Assembly (NCBI GenBank): GCA_038025085.1
Contig: CM076147.1
Location: forward strand, 5,809,501-5,873,500
Direction of reading: 5' to 3'
Length of the DNA stretch: 64,000 bases
From: Tetragonia tetragonoides
Taxonomy: Eukaryota; Streptophyta; Magnoliopsida; Caryophyllales; Aizoaceae
The notes under the pieces were generated by a model, which made no database searches, was not told where the DNA came from, and worked only from the letters and a program-made list of their open reading frames with translations. Below are positions 58,565 to 64,000 of the stretch, in pieces (position 1 is the first letter of the stretch; every line of letters begins with the position of its first letter). Made by a program: the position numbers and the translations under genes.

Positions 58565-59495
58565 GTATATGGAGTCCATGTAAGATTATCATTTAGCACC
58601 CTGTTGTAATATGTGAGCCCATCAGGCTCCCTTTTTTTAGTGTCAAACTCAAAATGTTAACATTGTTTCTATATGGTATGTGTAAGATAATTGTGTGTTG
58701 TGCCTTCCCTAGCTACAATGATTTGCTGATAGGATAGGTTTCGGTGTCAACATTTGATCTGAGCATATTGGTATCCCCAACAAACTAGTGATACAGCAAT
58801 CTTTACCTGAATTGGTAAATGATGAATTTTCTCATCATCCAAGAGTCCAGTCCATAATAATACAGGATTTTATTTAATTTAGATACCATGGGTATCCAAG
58901 CTTCGGTTGACTAATTTCATGGGCCCTGAAGTTAACGACCAAGAAAATCTCCAGTGGCCCTGAGGAGACTCGAATAATACAGGATTTTATATCACTAACA
59001 TCTTAATCTCATCTAACTCTACGAGAAAGCTCTATTGCAATACGTCCTACCAAAGGTTCAGTGTCGGCTACCAATTCATGTTAGTTGACTGGTACTTAGG
59101 GCTTGTTTACTTGAATGCAATGGTGATTATAATGTAATGCACCATTTTATAGGGTAAATGTGAGTTAGAAAAGGAAGGAGGGAGAGGAGAAACATGGAAA
59201 GAGTGAATTTGATTACAACATTCATTGTAATCACAATTGTTCTACTTTAGAACATGTAAAGATGATTACATTGAATGATGCAATCAAGCTCCCAAATCAC
59301 ATATTTCTCCTCCCCTTCCTTCTTTTTCTACGTACATTTACTCTATAAAATGATGGATTACATTGTAATCATCATTGCTTACAAGTAAACGCCACCTTAG
59401 ATAGACGAATTCACTAGTGTTTGATGCCACCCGGTCCATTGACTCATCTTTGTTGGAAACTTGAATGATTCTTCATTAATAAGTCCCTCATTCTA
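58565..59495 (+). repeat. Duplicated CRK-flanking segment, copy B
   Basis: Counterpart of 51715-52160. The shared blocks are interrupted by extra DNA, including the MITE at 59099-59396, which is absent from copy A, so that MITE arrived after the duplication or copy A lost it. Confidence 0.85.
59099..59396. mobile_element. Tourist-like MITE, 298 bp
   Basis: Long terminal inverted repeats (GGGCTTGTTTACTTGAATGC and complement GGTGGCGTTTACTTGTAAGC) share about 65 bp including ACAATGTAATCCATCATTTT-like sequence. TTA flanks at 59096-59098 and 59397-59399. Same family as 29900-30172. Confidence 0.85.
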
Positions 59496-60345
59496 AGGGT
59501 AGTCTAACATCAAATAAGAAACACGTCTGATGTAACACCCTCAGCTAGTATTATTGTCATTTATTTTCCCCTACTTGTCGGTGTATTGGCCTAGTTGCAT
59601 AAATGGTCATGTTTGACGTTTGAGATCAACTTCGTCCATGAATGAATTATAGTTTGATTCAATAAAAGGATAAACAGATTTGTAATTTTAGCTACAATCT
59701 TTGCTAAGCAAATTAGACACCTCACACTCCTAGTTTTAGCATTTCATTTCATTTCATTTCATACCAAAACTCAGTCTCTTACTTGGATTGATGACATCCA
59801 CTAGTTGTTTGGTGGGGAACAGGAATTTTGTTGCTGTATTTAAGGTTAATGGAGTAACAGCAGGTTTGCAAGGGCAATTTGTTTTGCTTTGCATAATAAG
59901 GCCCGACACGTGTGTGATATTGAATTGTCGTACCGGAAAAAAGGGGTGTGGGGTAGTGTCTTGTATCCTTGTATATAGACAAAGTGTATGAATAAGATTG
60001 GTTACTTACTAACATATTCGTAAATATAGAAGTTAGGGGTGAGAATGCATACATGTTTACCTTTTTATACTGAGTTGTTAACTTGTTATCGTACTAATTA
60101 TTGTCAACCGAGTTTGGTATATACAATAAAGTACTATTTAAGACAATTATTAGAGATGACTAATCATGCTATTAGTGTACTAACCTACCTAATCCCACTG
60201 ATAATTTGAGAGTTAAAGGGTGCTAGGCTGTTAGGTACTTATAGTGACAGTTACTGATCTATCCTGTTTTTGCAATCTGAACTTCCTTTAGAGCACGTAA
60301 GTAGCTTCTTGTAAGTTGTAAGATAATAGAGTGGTACCATAAAAA
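59496..60345. other. Upstream region of the second CRK
   Basis: AT-rich with a short (ATTTC)n run near 59740-59760. No gene and no convincing TATA box seen. Confidence 0.35.
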
Positions 60346-63551
<3,206 letters not shown>

Positions 63552-64000
63552 AACTACACTTTGCCACAACGCTCTTTGGTACCTGGATTATAGGTCCTCT
63601 GTTAGAGTAAATAAGTATGTTATACGGAGTGTATATTAGCAACAGAAATATATATTATTGTATCACGTAAGCTTGCATAGCTATTTTTAGGATGTAATGA
63701 CGCTGTAATACAGTTTGTTTTCACTGAATTGTACGTTAACTGCCTGGTCATGCACAAGCGGGTTGTAGCTCCAATGCTCGTACTACTGACATAAAAGCGC
63801 TTGCTCATGTACAGGCGGGTAGTACTGTAGTTTCTCTGATTCTCTTACTACGTGCTGACGTTAAAGTGCCTGCGCCTGCACCCTTCAACTAGTAGCTCCA
63901 GTGATCATAGTACTCATATAGCTCAGCGTTAGAGGGGAACAATATACTCCTGTTTTGAACTGAGAGATAGAAGTTGATCTCAAAGAAATATACAGCAATA
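63552..64000. other. 3' flank of the second CRK
   Basis: AT-rich start (probable 3' UTR), then repeats of TGCACAAGCGGGT/TGTACAGGCGGGT type at about 63750 and 63810. No gene seen before the window ends. Confidence 0.35.

Overview
This is nuclear DNA of a flowering plant. Genes are split by GT-AG introns, intergenic DNA is AT-rich, and transposable elements of plant-specific lineages (Tat-type Ty3/gypsy elements, Tourist- and Stowaway-like MITEs, tRNA-headed SINEs, LINEs) fill most of the space. The protein families (chloroplast CDSP32 thioredoxin, sterol methyltransferase 2, DUF26 receptor kinases) fit a eudicot. I cannot fix the family from sequence alone; Caryophyllales would be a guess. I see no rRNA, tRNA, CRISPR or bacterial-type operon.

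1-13120 is a nest of retrotransposons. A minus-strand Tat-lineage element (5' LTR 12259-13120, PBS, gag, protease, RT, RNase H) is interrupted twice: by a minus-strand chromovirus-like element cut off after gag (about 4941-10256, with an extra ORF between PBS and gag), and at 1485 by the 3' LTR of a plus-strand element whose body lies left of the window. 13121-15661 holds two broken gene starts and simple repeats. 15662-20221 is a complete but non-autonomous LTR element (gag and protease only) with a perfect 5-bp target duplication, inserted in a decayed LINE. 21690-23270 is a decayed receptor-kinase gene.

The first intact gene is a chloroplast CDSP32 thioredoxin (minus, 24301-25236). After a MITE-rich spacer come two tandem genes for 24-methylenesterol C-methyltransferase (SMT2), 30998-32730 and 34726-36336, each with one intron at the same place. 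These act at the branch of sterol synthesis leading to 24-ethyl sterols. 36337-43884 is repeat-rich: a SINE split by a minisatellite-filled MITE, a Stowaway MITE, a second SINE with perfect 15-bp target duplications, and a 1.08-kb unit present three times in tandem that ends 83 bp before the next start codon.

43967-51408 is a 14-exon major-facilitator (HIAT1/tetracycline-transporter-like) gene whose exon structure is intact but which carries two single-base losses, so it is a young pseudogene, an allele, or an assembly error. The right end holds two tandem cysteine-rich receptor-like kinase (CRK) genes with identical seven-exon layout (54694-58035 and 60346-63551), a relic of a third CRK (about 53575-54230) and duplicated flanking DNA. 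The second CRK has lost about 80 residues between its two DUF26 cysteine motifs.

I found no convincing new biological system. The strongest leads are the MITE family with conserved ends and tandem-repeat interiors, the gag-protease element with a duplicated protease-like segment, the pre-gag ORF, the promoter-adjacent triplication and the rearranged CRK ectodomain.
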